Assembly: GCA_016196125.1 (NCBI GenBank)
Contig: JACPYG010000017.1
Location: forward strand, 1 to 36,029
Length of the DNA stretch: 36,029 nucleotides
Direction: 5' to 3'
Source of the DNA: Candidatus Staskawiczbacteria bacterium
Lineage (GTDB): Bacteria; Patescibacteriota; Minisyncoccia; Minisyncoccales; Staskawiczbacteraceae
Below, piece after piece: positions 1 to 8,645 of the stretch; position 1 is the stretch's first letter; the number at the start of each line of letters is the position of its first letter. Below the pieces are notes generated by a model. The model was not told where the DNA came from. It searched no databases and worked only from the letters and a program-made list of their open reading frames with translations. A program made the translations under genes and the position numbers.

Positions 1-110
1 ACTACATCCGGCCCCACGAAGCCCTTGACTACCTGACGCCGGACGAATATTCAAACAAATACAAAGTCGAAATATTACCAACAAAAAACGTAATCATTTT
101 ACAGGCCTAG
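1..110 (+). CDS. IS transposase (integrase-type), C-terminal tail only
   Basis: The frame opening at base 3 reads YIRPHEALDYLTPDEYSNKY and stops with TAG at 108-110. The RPHEALDYLTP block is typical of the C-terminus of DDE/rve-type transposases of the IS481/IS3 kind. Only about 35 residues are inside the window; the catalytic core lies off the left edge. The bases just after the stop (from about 112, TGTCGGATATC) could be the element's right inverted end, but the partner end is not visible. It differs in sequence from the transposase at 26948-28249, so two IS types are present. Confidence 0.75.
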   Translation, partial: YIRPHEALDYLTPDEYSNKYKVEILPTKNVIILQA

Positions 111-201
111 GGTGTCGGATATCTATCTGAACCTGGACATTGCAAAAAGTATGGTATCAATTAAATTTATTATCTTTGAGCCGAAATAACAACCTTTGTA
201 A

Positions 202-2607
202 TCATACGACAATATTAATTAGTTTATTTGGAATAAAAATTATTTTTTTAATCTGATTGCCGCCAATAATGCCTTTAATCTTTGAACTATTAAGGGCTAC
301 ATTCTCAGCCTCTTTTTGCCCTATATTATAGCCAACTTTTATTTTGTCACGAACTTTGCCATTAACTTGCACGATTATTAAAACGCTTTCTTCTACGATT
401 AATTTTGAATCATACTTGGGCCATTTAGAATCACCGCAAAAACCTTTAAAACCGGCCCTTTCCCACAGTTCGTCTGTTAAATGCGGAGCCAAGGGAGACA
501 AAATTGCCAAAAAATCAGCAAAATCGTCTTTCCCCAAAGTATTTTGTGAAACCTGCCATGCATTAGCAAACTCCATTAAGGAACTAACTGCTGTATTGAA
601 TTTCATCAAATCAATATCTTCTGAAACTTTCTTAATTGTTTTGTGCAGAAGTTTTTTAAAATTTTCATCGCTTTTTACTGCTGTTCTTTTGACTTCTGAT
701 AAATTATATATTTTTTCTAAAAATCTTCTTGCTCCAACAATCCCTTTTTGGTCCCACGGAATCATCTGCTCAAATGGGCCCATAAACATTTCGTAAATTC
801 TTAGAGTGTCGGATCCGTATTTTTTAATAACATCATCCGGGTTAACAACATTTCCTTTTGACTTTGACATTTTAATACCGCCTTCTGCTAAAACAACACC
901 GTGAGAAGTTCTCTTTTTATAGGGCTCCGGCCCAATTTGTTTTGGAACAGCTGCAATATCCCACAAAAATTTAAAAATAAACCGTGAATACAGCAAATGC
1001 AAAGTTGTGTGCTCCATGCCTCCATTATACCAGTCAACCGGAAGCCAGTATTTCAAGATTTTTTCATTCGCTAATTTTTTATTATTCTTGGGATCGCAAT
1101 ATCTTAGATAATACCAATTAGAACCGGCCCAATTTGGCATTGTGTCGGTTTCCCTTCGCGCGTTTCCGCCGCACTCAGGGCAAGCCACTTTAACCCACTT
1201 ATCCATTGACGCTAATGGAGATTCTCCGGTATTGGTTGGCTGATATTTTTTAACCTTGGGTAATTCTACAGGTAAATCTTTTTCTGGAACAGGATGCCAA
1301 CCCTGTCCTGGGTCATGCCGACGGGCGCATTCTTCACAAAAAACCATCGGGATTGGTTCGCCCCAATAATGCTGTCGCGAAAAAATCCAATCTCTTAATT
1401 TATAATTTACGGTTTTTTTACCTCCCACTGATTTGGTAATTTCCTCTTTTGCTTTTTTTGAATCCATTCCATTAAATTGAGCAGAGTTAATAAGAATACT
1501 TTTATTTCCATCTGATAAAACAACTTCTTTTACTGGTAGATTGTATTTTTTAGCAAATTCAAAATCCCGCTCGTCGTGAGCGGGAACTGCCATAATGGCT
1601 CCAGTACCATAACTAAGCATCACGTAATCTGAAATAAAAATCGGCATTTTTTCGTTATTTGCCGGATTTACCGCTTTTATGCCTTTTATTTCTATTCCTG
1701 TCTTATTTTTATTATTTTCCATTCTTTCCAAATCAGATTTATTTTTTGCCTGTTTTATGTATTTTTCTGCTTCCTGCCAGTTTTTGATTTTGCTTTTTAT
1801 TTTTCCGATAATTTGGTGCTCTGGAGCTAAAACTAAAAATGTACAGCCAAATAATGTGTCTGGCCTTGTTGTAAAAACTTTAATTTTTTCATTAAAATCG
1901 TCCAAAGAAAAATTAATCTCCGCGCCCTCGCTGCGCCCTATCCATTCTTTTTGCTGGATTTTTATTCTTTCCTGATAATCAACCAAATTTAAGTCATCAA
2001 TTAATCTATCGGCGTATTTTGTAATTTTTATCATCCATTGTTCTTTTTCTTTTTTTTCAACTTTTGTGCCGCACCTTTCGCACTTTCCAGAAACTACCTC
2101 CTCGTTGGCCAAACCAATTTTACAGGAAGGGCACCAATTAATAGATATTTTATCTTTATAGGCCAAACCTTTTTTGAACAACTGCACAAATATCCATTGT
2201 GTCCATTTATAATATTGCGGGCTGGTTGTATTTATTTCTCTCGACCAATCAAAAGACAAACCCAAACTTTTCATCTGGCGCTTAAAGTTATCCGTATTTT
2301 TCTTTGTAACCAAAGCCGGATGCACTCCCCTTTTTATTGCATAGTTTTCGGTTGGCAAACCAAAAGCGTCCCAACCCATAGGATACAAAACATTAAAACC
2401 CTGCATTCTTTTTTTGCGGGCTATTGCGTCGAAAGCTACAAAGCTCCGGCAATGACCGACATGAAGCCCGTCGCCTGAAGGATAAGGAAATTCAACCAAA
2501 ACATAAAACTTAGGCGATTTAGTTTTATTTTTAGCTTTAAAAGTATCAGAATCATACCATTTATTCTGCCATTTTTTTTCTATTTTAATTGGATTATATC
2601 TTTGCAT
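202..2607 (-). CDS. leuS: Leucyl-tRNA synthetase
   Basis: Cytoplasmic class I synthetase that charges tRNA-Leu. The 801 residues are close to family length. The ATP site signature HVGH is at residues 49-52 and KMSKS is around residue 580 (KMSKSKGN). A zinc-type cluster CPSC…CERC sits near residues 160-180, and the editing CP1 domain follows (TTRPDTLFG, GTGAIMAVPAHDERDFEF). The stop is TGA. An oddity is an insertion-like stretch RRHDPGQGWHPV around residue 430, between the FCEEC cysteines and the VPEKDLP segment, where relatives usually run straight through; it is encoded near 1293-1327 and resembles the short repeat insertions elsewhere in this window. No clear Shine-Dalgarno precedes the ATG at 2605-2607. 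Confidence 0.97.
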   Translation of the reverse strand: MQRYNPIKIEKKWQNKWYDSDTFKAKNKTKSPKFYVLVEFPYPSGDGLHVGHCRSFVAFDAIARKKRMQGFNVLYPMGWDAFGLPTENYAIKRGVHPALVTKKNTDNFKRQMKSLGLSFDWSREINTTSPQYYKWTQWIFVQLFKKGLAYKDKISINWCPSCKIGLANEEVVSGKCERCGTKVEKKEKEQWMIKITKYADRLIDDLNLVDYQERIKIQQKEWIGRSEGAEINFSLDDFNEKIKVFTTRPDTLFGCTFLVLAPEHQIIGKIKSKIKNWQEAEKYIKQAKNKSDLERMENNKNKTGIEIKGIKAVNPANNEKMPIFISDYVMLSYGTGAIMAVPAHDERDFEFAKKYNLPVKEVVLSDGNKSILINSAQFNGMDSKKAKEEITKSVGGKKTVNYKLRDWIFSRQHYWGEPIPMVFCEECARRHDPGQGWHPVPEKDLPVELPKVKKYQPTNTGESPLASMDKWVKVACPECGGNARRETDTMPNWAGSNWYYLRYCDPKNNKKLANEKILKYWLPVDWYNGGMEHTTLHLLYSRFIFKFLWDIAAVPKQIGPEPYKKRTSHGVVLAEGGIKMSKSKGNVVNPDDVIKKYGSDTLRIYEMFMGPFEQMIPWDQKGIVGARRFLEKIYNLSEVKRTAVKSDENFKKLLHKTIKKVSEDIDLMKFNTAVSSLMEFANAWQVSQNTLGKDDFADFLAILSPLAPHLTDELWERAGFKGFCGDSKWPKYDSKLIVEESVLIIVQVNGKVRDKIKVGYNIGQKEAENVALNSSKIKGIIGGNQIKKIIFIPNKLINIVV

Positions 2608-2650
2608 TTTAATTTACCAAATATAACATAATTCTAGCGTTTCTGGAAGA

Positions 2651-3499
2651 TTATATTCTAAACAATTTTCTGGCGTTTTGTGCGGTTTTATCAGCCACTT
2701 CTTCAAAACTAATACCCTTTAATTTTGCTATTCTTTGGATAGTGTGTTTTATAAAAATCGGCTCGTTTCTTTTGCCCAATTCCTGCGGAGGCGTTAAATA
2801 AGGGCAATCTGTTTCAACCAAAAGTTTTTCTAATGGGGCATTTTTAATTACTTCATCGATGTTAAACTTAAAAATTATTCCGTTAATGCCCAAATAAAAT
2901 CCCATATTCATATATTTTTGCGCCTGTTCCGCGGTCCCCGTAAAGCAATGGATTACTCCTTTTTGGTTTTTGCCCTGAGCCTGCCGAAGGGTTAAGATTT
3001 CTATAACATCATCATGCGCCATTCTACAATGAAGAATCACCGGCAAATTTAATTCTTTTGCCAATTCTAATTGCTGTAAAAATACTTGTTTTTGTTTTTT
3101 CTTGAATTGCTCCAATTTTAAATTGGTTTTTGGCTTATAATAATAATCCAAACCAATTTCGCCTACCGCCACTACCTTTTTTGACTCTTCGGTTCCGCTC
3201 AGGGCAAGTTTTCTATATGCCTCTTTATTAAAATCCTGTTCTTTAATTAAAAATTCCCCCTCTTCCGGGTCTGTTTTTATTTTTTGGAATTCTGCCGCCG
3301 CGTAAATTGGATGAAGGCCTATTGCCGCATAAATTCCTTTGTTATACATTTTTGCCAAATTGACTGCCCGTTCCGATGTTTCAAATTTTGTGCCAACATT
3401 TATTGCCCAAATATCTTCTGTCAATGTTTTTTTTATAACCTCATTAAAATCTTTTTTATAGGCATTAAAGTTTAAATGGCTGTGAGTATCTATAATCAT
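2651..3499 (-). CDS. tatD: TatD family metal-dependent DNase
   Basis: TatD-type TIM-barrel hydrolase, 282 aa, of full family length. Metal ligands are visible in order: HSH at residues 6-8, the GEIGLD glutamate near 114, HCRMAH near 157-162, VIHCFTG near 184, and ETDCPYLTP near 210. The family has 3'-5' exonuclease and deoxyribonuclease activity in the cytoplasm. Two low-complexity insertions, LALSGTEES (about 98-106) and LRQAQG (171-176), coincide with short GC-rich repeats in the DNA. A GGAG Shine-Dalgarno lies 7 nt before the ATG, and a promoter sits just upstream, so the gene is probably transcribed separately from csrA, whose terminator lies between them. Confidence 0.93.
   Translation of the reverse strand: MIIDTHSHLNFNAYKKDFNEVIKKTLTEDIWAINVGTKFETSERAVNLAKMYNKGIYAAIGLHPIYAAAEFQKIKTDPEEGEFLIKEQDFNKEAYRKLALSGTEESKKVVAVGEIGLDYYYKPKTNLKLEQFKKKQKQVFLQQLELAKELNLPVILHCRMAHDDVIEILTLRQAQGKNQKGVIHCFTGTAEQAQKYMNMGFYLGINGIIFKFNIDEVIKNAPLEKLLVETDCPYLTPPQELGKRNEPIFIKHTIQRIAKLKGISFEEVADKTAQNARKLFRI
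2973..2991. repeat. In-frame GC-rich mini-repeat in tatD
   Basis: CCCTGAGCCTGCCGAAGGG, with CCCT/AGGG ends, encodes LRQAQG in tatD. It is closely related to GCCCTGAGCTTGTTGAAGGG at 29189-29209 and to the core of the terminator at 24284-24302. Confidence 0.7.
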
Positions 3500-3508
3500 A
3501 ATAACTCC

Positions 3509-3536
3509 ATTCTAACTGAATACAGCAAAAATTCAA
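3509..3536 (-). promoter_or_regulatory. Promoter of tatD
   Basis: On the minus strand TTGAAT (3531-3536) is followed by a 16-nt spacer and TAGAAT (3509-3514). It lies between the csrA terminator hairpin and the tatD ATG, in the right place to restart transcription. Confidence 0.55.
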
Positions 3537-3569
3537 TAAAAAAAACGGCTGGTTGCGTGGCAACCAGCC
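3533..3569 (-). terminator. Rho-independent terminator of csrA
   Basis: A perfect 11-bp stem (CGGCTGGTTGC at 3545-3555, GCAACCAGCCG at 3559-3569) with a 3-nt loop is followed on the minus strand by an uninterrupted U tract (3537-3544). It lies 28 nt beyond the csrA stop. Confidence 0.92.
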
Positions 3570-3596
3570 GCATTGGCGCTTTGACTAGCATTATTG

Positions 3597-3797
3597 CTAA
3601 TCAGTTTCCGGCTGCTGGTCATCATCGTGACGATCAGCTTGAATCTGTTCGTAAATCTCTCCGCGATAAACCGGAATCTCCCTGGGCGCATCAATTCCAA
3701 TCTGCACCCGTCTTGTGCCGATGATTTCATGAACCGTGATTGTAATGTCATCATTGATGACAATGCAATCACCCTTCTTGCGGGTAAGAACTAACAT
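3597..3797 (-). CDS. csrA: CsrA family RNA-binding translational regulator
   Basis: A 66-aa protein starting [10 protein letters not shown] and containing [20 protein letters not shown], the CsrA/RsmA fold in which dimers bind GGA motifs in mRNA leaders. The conserved Leu4 and the arginine of the YRGEIY segment (residue 45) are present. The C-terminus is acidic and polar. The gene is about half G+C by eye, well above its AT-rich neighbours, and it has its own promoter and terminator, so it looks like an acquired monocistronic unit. Its own leader contains GGA motifs, including the AGGAG ribosome site, so autoregulation is possible (inference). Confidence 0.93.
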   Translation of the reverse strand: MLVLTRKKGDCIVINDDITITVHEIIGTRRVQIGIDAPREIPVYRGEIYEQIQADRHDDDQQPETD

Positions 3798-3873
3798 ACC
3801 ACCTTACTCCTGAAAAAACCTACTAGCCATGCTCCATCAAGCCGTCTTGACTTGATAAAAAAGAGCTATAAGC

Positions 3874-3901
3874 ATTATAGCAAACAAACTTCAAAAGTCA
3901 A
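3874..3901 (-). promoter_or_regulatory. Promoter of csrA
   Basis: On the minus strand TTGACT (3896-3901), a 16-nt spacer and TATAAT (3874-3879). The -10 lies inside a palindrome GCTATAA-TGC-TTATAGC. The leader that follows contains a small hairpin (ATCAAG…CTTGAT), two GGA motifs, and AGGAG upstream of the ATG. Confidence 0.75.
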
Positions 3902-3915
3902 TAGTCGGCACCAAT

Positions 3916-5337
3916 TTAGATCCTTGGAAAGAGAGCCTCCTGTTTTTTTTGGTTAATTAATTGTTTAATTTTTTCTGAAGTTTCTGGCAAAAACGGGTAC
4001 AGTAAATTTGCAATATTTTGCAAAGCAAAAAGAGAGTCGGAAACAACTTGGTTGGCATTTTTTTTAACTTCCCACGGCTTTTCTTCATTTATATATTTAT
4101 CGCAAAATCCAATCAATTCCCAAATTGATTTTAATGCCTCGTTAAACTTAAAGTCCTCTAAATATTTTTTACAATCTTTTATTGTTGCATTGACTGCTTT
4201 ATTAATTTTAAATGTTATTTTAATTTGTGAAACATTAAGTTTAATGGCCAAGGCAATGGTTCTGGCAACAAGATTGCCAATTCCCAAGGCCAAGTCTCCG
4301 TTATATCTTTGCTCAAATTTTTCATAAGTAAAGTCGCCGTCTTCTATCGGAGAAATTTCTCTTAAAAGATAATACCTCACGGCATCCGTGCCATATTTTT
4401 TAACCAATTCGAATGGATCTACGATATTACCAAATGATTTTGACATTTTTTGACCGGCCACATTAATGAATCCGTGGACAAAAATTGACTTTGGCAAATC
4501 CAAGTCCGCCGACAAAAGCATTGCCGGCCAGTAAAGAGCGTGGAATTTTATAATATCTTTACCAATACAATGTATATCGGCAGGCCAAAACTTTTTAAAT
4601 TTTTCCTGATCACCGGCATATCCAATCGCTGAAATATAATTTGGAAGCGCATCTTGCCAAACATAAAAAACCTGATTTTCATCGCCCGGAACCGGCCAAC
4701 TCCAGTACTTTTCTTTTGACCGAGTAAAGCTTACATCTTCCAATCCGCTCTCAATCATTCCCAACACTTCATTTTTTTTGCTTTCAGGAATTATTTTTAT
4801 AATATTTTTTCCAATAATTTTTTTAATTTCCGGCAAATATTTTGAAAGCTTAAAAAAATAATTTTCTTCTTCCACTTCTTCAATTTCTTTTTGATGTATA
4901 ATACATTTACCATTAATTAATTCTTTTTGGGTTTTAAAGGCCTCACACCCAGGGCAATAAAAACCTTTGTATTTTTTTTTATAAATATCTCCTTTTTCTT
5001 TAAATTTTTCCCATAACGCATATACTGCCGGCAAATGCCTTTTTTCATCGGTAGTTCTGATAAAATCAGTATTTGAAATATGCAAAACTTTTGCCAAATC
5101 TTTGAATTTAGCCGAAATTTCGTCTGCAAATTCTAATACTTCTTTTCCGGCTGTTTTCGCTGCCCGTAATGTTTTTAAGCCATGCTCGTCAGTTCCAGTC
5201 AAAAAATAAACCTCCTGTCTCAAATATTTGTGATATCTGGCAATAACATCCGCTTGCACTAATTCAAACGCAAAACCAATATGAGGCGGCGCATTAGTAT
5301 AAGGAATGCTGGTAGTTATATAAAATTTTTTTGCCAT
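3916..5337 (-). CDS. metG: Methionyl-tRNA synthetase
   Basis: Class I synthetase charging elongator and initiator tRNA-Met; 473 aa, the short form without a C-terminal tRNA-binding or dimerisation extension. The HIGH signature reads HIGF at residues 19-22, the knuckle domain has CPGC…C…H, and KMSKS is at about 297-301 (KMSKSFGN). The WSWPVPGD and FYVWQDALPNY blocks of the methionine pocket are present. Translation probably starts from a very short leader, because a TATAAT box ends about 12 nt before the ATG. Confidence 0.97.
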   Translation of the reverse strand: MAKKFYITTSIPYTNAPPHIGFAFELVQADVIARYHKYLRQEVYFLTGTDEHGLKTLRAAKTAGKEVLEFADEISAKFKDLAKVLHISNTDFIRTTDEKRHLPAVYALWEKFKEKGDIYKKKYKGFYCPGCEAFKTQKELINGKCIIHQKEIEEVEEENYFFKLSKYLPEIKKIIGKNIIKIIPESKKNEVLGMIESGLEDVSFTRSKEKYWSWPVPGDENQVFYVWQDALPNYISAIGYAGDQEKFKKFWPADIHCIGKDIIKFHALYWPAMLLSADLDLPKSIFVHGFINVAGQKMSKSFGNIVDPFELVKKYGTDAVRYYLLREISPIEDGDFTYEKFEQRYNGDLALGIGNLVARTIALAIKLNVSQIKITFKINKAVNATIKDCKKYLEDFKFNEALKSIWELIGFCDKYINEEKPWEVKKNANQVVSDSLFALQNIANLLYPFLPETSEKIKQLINQKKQEALFPRI

Positions 5338-5341
5338 ATAG

Positions 5342-5354
5342 TATAATAATTATA
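5342..5354. promoter_or_regulatory. Overlapping divergent -10 boxes (metG / membrane gene)
   Basis: TATAATAATTATA contains a TATAAT box on each strand: minus 5349-5354 facing metG, and plus 5342-5347 facing the gene at 5375. The two promoters would compete for polymerase. No clear -35 was identified for either. Confidence 0.5.
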
Positions 5355-5374
5355 ACACTTTTTAATAATTTTTC

Positions 5375-5824
5375 ATGATTTTAACGGCTCATTTGCTTTT
5401 AGGGGCGGCCATCGCCTCAAAAATAGAATATGCGCCAGCGGCATTATTTATGGCTTTTTTAAGCCATTACTTTTTAGATATATTGCCTCATATTGAATAC
5501 TCTATTAGCAATATTTCAGAAAAGCAATGGCAAAAGTCGGCTCCCGATATTTTATCAGTATTTTTGGATTTTTTCTTTGGCATACTATTAATTTTAATAT
5601 TTTCAAATAATCAGCCTATAATTTATATGGGCGCATTTGTTGCCCTAATACCCGACAGTTTAACTATTATAAGTTCTGTATTCCCAAACAAAATTTTATC
5701 GAAACACGACCAACTTCACAGAGGAAAAATACATTTTTTAAAATACAAAAAAATCTCCATTTTCTGGAGAATCTCAAGCCAAATCTTAGCAATTATTATC
5801 TCTATTATTTTGTTATTAAGTTAA
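5375..5824 (+). CDS. Integral membrane protein, YdjM/DUF457-like putative metal-dependent hydrolase
   Basis: 149 aa with about four hydrophobic segments. Conserved-looking polar residues lie in the first half: TAHLLLGAAI (His6) and LSHYFLDILPHIEY (His-x3-Asp-x3-His), then IPDS further on. This pattern resembles the small inner-membrane family once annotated as LexA-regulated, metal-dependent hydrolases; no activity can be assigned. It is the only plus-strand gene in the first 21 kb, and its stop codon directly abuts the stop of the convergent AI-2E family gene, with no terminator visible. Confidence 0.7.
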   Translation: MILTAHLLLGAAIASKIEYAPAALFMAFLSHYFLDILPHIEYSISNISEKQWQKSAPDILSVFLDFFFGILLILIFSNNQPIIYMGAFVALIPDSLTIISSVFPNKILSKHDQLHRGKIHFLKYKKISIFWRISSQILAIIISIILLLS

Positions 5825-6847
5825 TTACATTTCTCCTTCTCTTTTTTGTTCCAAAAACTCTTTTAAAAATTCATAGATAATCCCAAAAACCGGCACGGCA
5901 AAAATTGTGCCTAAAAAGCCAAAAATCTGAGACCCGACAAGCAGAGCCAATAAAACCAATACGGGCGGGAGATCAATCATTTTTTTCATCAATATAGGAG
6001 TCAAAAGACTATTTTCTATTAACTGAATTAACAGAAAAGCGGCCAAAACATAAAACACAAAAAACCAAGAAGCTGAAAAAGAAATAACAAATACAATCAA
6101 CAAAATACTGGTTATCCAGGGCCCCACATAAGGCACGAAATTTAAAATTCCAGCCAATAAAGCAAGCAGAAAGGCATATTTTACTCCAAATATATAAAAC
6201 ACAATAAAAGAAGCCACCCCTACGAAAAGACACGCTAAAATTCTTGCCCCAAACCAACCGGCAACTTTATTTTGGGCCCTTTTAAAAAGAGTTGTTATGT
6301 GTTCTTCATATTTTTTAGGACTTAACAGTATTAAAAATTTTTCTACCCCTTTTTCTTCCAAAGAAAGAAAAAAAGCAATGGTTAAAATAAAAACGGTTGA
6401 AGCAAGTCCTCCAAAAAAGGCCAAAAGAGCGCCTATAACGCTCTTAGAACTTTTTTCTAAGTTGCCGGTTAAAATACTTGTAATTTCTCCAAATCCCTTG
6501 GCAACATCAAAGCCGAGTTGTTTTAAAAGAGGACTGATACGTTCGAAATAATCGGGCAAAGACTGCACAAACTGTTTTATTTCATAAACAAAAATAGGCG
6601 CTGTCAAATAAACCAAAAAACTTAAAAGACCAAAAATTGACAAGTAAATCAAAAATATTGCAATAATTTTTGGAATATAGATCCTCCTTAAAAAATTAAC
6701 AGCAGGCTGAAGTAAAATAGAAATTACGAGAGCGAAAAAAAACCAAACTGCAATATCTCTGGCAAGATAAATAATATAAAAAATAAAACTGGCTATAAAA
6801 AATTTAATTATTGTTTCCCAAGAAACATCTAGTGTTTTTTCCGGCAT
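5825..6847 (-). CDS. AI-2E family (TqsA/YdiK-like) transporter
   Basis: 340-aa polytopic membrane protein of the AI-2E exporter superfamily (PF01594 type), with about seven or eight transmembrane segments. Typical blocks include the N-terminal pair of helices, a central amphipathic region (QSLPDYFERISPLLKQLG), and the conserved ILNFVPYVGPWI and IENSLLTPILMKKMIDLPP segments before the last two helices. Family members include autoinducer exporters and Na+/H+ antiporters, so the substrate is unknown. It is the last gene of the minus-strand run, 9 nt after the M16 peptidase. Confidence 0.88.
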   Translation of the reverse strand: MPEKTLDVSWETIIKFFIASFIFYIIYLARDIAVWFFFALVISILLQPAVNFLRRIYIPKIIAIFLIYLSIFGLLSFLVYLTAPIFVYEIKQFVQSLPDYFERISPLLKQLGFDVAKGFGEITSILTGNLEKSSKSVIGALLAFFGGLASTVFILTIAFFLSLEEKGVEKFLILLSPKKYEEHITTLFKRAQNKVAGWFGARILACLFVGVASFIVFYIFGVKYAFLLALLAGILNFVPYVGPWITSILLIVFVISFSASWFFVFYVLAAFLLIQLIENSLLTPILMKKMIDLPPVLVLLALLVGSQIFGFLGTIFAVPVFGIIYEFLKEFLEQKREGEM

Positions 6848-6856
6848 ATTTATTGC

Positions 6857-8122
6857 TTAAATATTCAGTAGACTCTGGAGTTTTTCTTTTTCTTCAAACG
6901 GCCCTATCACGGCTAAATTAAGATTTTTTGATAAGAATATATCTTCGGCTACTTTTTTTATATCATTTATAGAAACTTTGTCAATTTCTTTGAATTTTTC
7001 TTCCAAAGTCAGAATTTTTTTCTCCAATAATTCTTGAGAGGCATAAAAAGACGCCTGGCTGTTTGATGTTTCCAGAGATAATGTTGACATCCCCTTTAAG
7101 TAATCTTTTGCTTTTTGAAGCTCTCTTGCTGTAATTTTTTTGTTTTTTAAATCTTTGTATTCTTTTATAATCAGCTCAACCGACTTTTTTAAATTTTTGT
7201 GGTCTATGCCAGCTTGAGTTACCAAATAACCGGTATCCGAAGTGGCATCAACCGAAGTATGAATATAGTAAGCCAAACCTTGCCTTTCCCTGACTTTAAT
7301 AAAAAGCCGAGAACTCATGTTGCCGCCCAAAATTACAGACAATAAAGACAGGGCATTTTTCCGGGGATGAAATATGTCATAAGCCCTTACTCCAAGACAA
7401 AAATGAGTTTGATCCGTTTTTTTAAAATGCAACATAATCTCCGGCTTTTGCTGTTCTTCTCTTGTTTTAATTTTCTCTTTGGCTTCCCTGATTTCTATAT
7501 TTTTGAAATACTCCCGAACTTTGTTCTTTATATTTTTTGAATCTATATTTCCAGCAACGCAAACAACAGTATTGAAAGAAGAATAATGATTTTTGTAATA
7601 ATCTAAAACCTTTTGCCTGTTAAAGCTTAAAATATTTTCTTTTTCTCCAATAATTCTCCAGCCGGCCGGCTGGTCTCCGTAAAGCAGTTTTTCAAAAAGC
7701 TCCGAAACATAGACAGTCGGCGTATCTAAATACATATTCATTTCTTCAATTATTACACCTTTTTCTTTCTGCATTTCCTTTTGGTCAAACTTAGAATTCA
7801 AAAACATATCAGAAATCCAATCTAATGCAATATCTAAATGCCTATTATCTACTTTGGCCCAAAAACCTGTGATTTCTTTTGAGGTAAAAGCATTGTACTC
7901 GCCGCCAACCATATCCAAAGTTTCTGCTATTTCCAAAGTGTTGGGCCTTTTTCTCGTACCCTTAAAAAACATGTGCTCTAAAAAGTGCGAAATGCCATTT
8001 ATTTCCTTTGTTTCGTGCTTAGAGCCGGTACCGACTAATATCAAAACCGTTACGCTGTTGGCATTTTTTATTGGAACTGTAATTAATCTTAATCCGCCCT
8101 CAAGCGTAGTTTTATGAAACAT
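6857..8122 (-). CDS. M16 (pitrilysin) family zinc metallopeptidase
   Basis: The inverted zinc motif HFLEH is at residues 46-50, with the third ligand in VIIEEMNMY about 76 residues later; the C-terminal lobe has the usual substrate-clamp region (GGNMSSRLFIKVRERQGLAYY). It is 421 aa from the ATG at 8120-8122, chosen because MFHKTTLEGGLRL matches the family N-terminus; a longer TTG start at 8152 would add non-family residues and overlap yqeG. Family members degrade peptides or process presequences. A TATAAT box at 8133-8138 lies just before the ATG, suggesting a very short leader as well as readthrough from upstream genes. Confidence 0.93.
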   Translation of the reverse strand: MFHKTTLEGGLRLITVPIKNANSVTVLILVGTGSKHETKEINGISHFLEHMFFKGTRKRPNTLEIAETLDMVGGEYNAFTSKEITGFWAKVDNRHLDIALDWISDMFLNSKFDQKEMQKEKGVIIEEMNMYLDTPTVYVSELFEKLLYGDQPAGWRIIGEKENILSFNRQKVLDYYKNHYSSFNTVVCVAGNIDSKNIKNKVREYFKNIEIREAKEKIKTREEQQKPEIMLHFKKTDQTHFCLGVRAYDIFHPRKNALSLLSVILGGNMSSRLFIKVRERQGLAYYIHTSVDATSDTGYLVTQAGIDHKNLKKSVELIIKEYKDLKNKKITARELQKAKDYLKGMSTLSLETSNSQASFYASQELLEKKILTLEEKFKEIDKVSINDIKKVAEDIFLSKNLNLAVIGPFEEKEKLQSLLNI

Positions 8123-8123
8123 A

Positions 8124-8645
8124 TTACTTTTTATTATACCCAAAAGAATCAATTAAAAAAAGTGAGAACCTTTCTATTTTTCTAATTATTCTAATTAAAA
8201 TATTTTCTTTATTATTTATAGGCTCAACCAAAACTGTGACAGCTCCATTTAAATTGCCAAATAAAATATCCGGAAATATTCTATCTCCCACGATAATAAC
8301 TTTACTGGCCTCTACATTATAAGTATCTTTGATGCTCTTAAATAATTTTTTAGACGGTTTTTTAAATATGCTTAAAAATATCTGACACCCCAATAATTTG
8401 GATATTTTGTCTTTTCTTTTTTTAATAGTTCTGCTGTTAGACAAACAAATACACTTGTAATTTTCATTTATTTTTTTAAACCAGTCAATAATTTCTTTTT
8501 TAGTTTCTGTGCCTTCTGAAAAAACCAGTGTATTGTCTACGTCAAAAATAATCAAGCTTTTATTTAAAAAAATATTAATATCCATATTAATTAATTTACC
8601 AAACCTGTAGCTTGGCATAATCTTTGAAAATAGATTTAAAATCAT
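8124..8645 (-). CDS. YqeG family HAD-IIIA phosphatase
   Basis: 173 aa from the ATG at 8643-8645. HAD motif I is FDVDNTLV (Asp35, Asp37), motif II ICLSNS, then the lysine region KKPSKK, and motif III/IV GDRIFPDILFGN. The N-terminus MILNLFSKIMPSYRFG resembles the YqeG lead-in (phosphatidylglycerophosphate phosphatase-like; substrate unproven here). The chosen start overlaps the ubiA stop as ATGA; a further upstream TTG is less likely. Next to a UbiA prenyltransferase, it may dephosphorylate a prenyl-phospho product (inference). Confidence 0.85.
   Translation of the reverse strand: MILNLFSKIMPSYRFGKLINMDINIFLNKSLIIFDVDNTLVFSEGTETKKEIIDWFKKINENYKCICLSNSRTIKKRKDKISKLLGCQIFLSIFKKPSKKLFKSIKDTYNVEASKVIIVGDRIFPDILFGNLNGAVTVLVEPINNKENILIRIIRKIERFSLFLIDSFGYNKK

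Noticed and set aside
111-201. Terminator or small gene between the IS tail and leuS.
   Set aside because: No stem with a T run and no frame of any length; probably just the IS end and short flanking DNA.
344-796. Long plus-strand frame opposite leuS (about 150 codons), and similar plus-strand frames opposite ileS, polX and the variable-end gene.
   Set aside because: They are antisense to clearly conserved genes, have Ser/Phe/Leu-rich composition typical of shadow frames, and have no ribosome sites.
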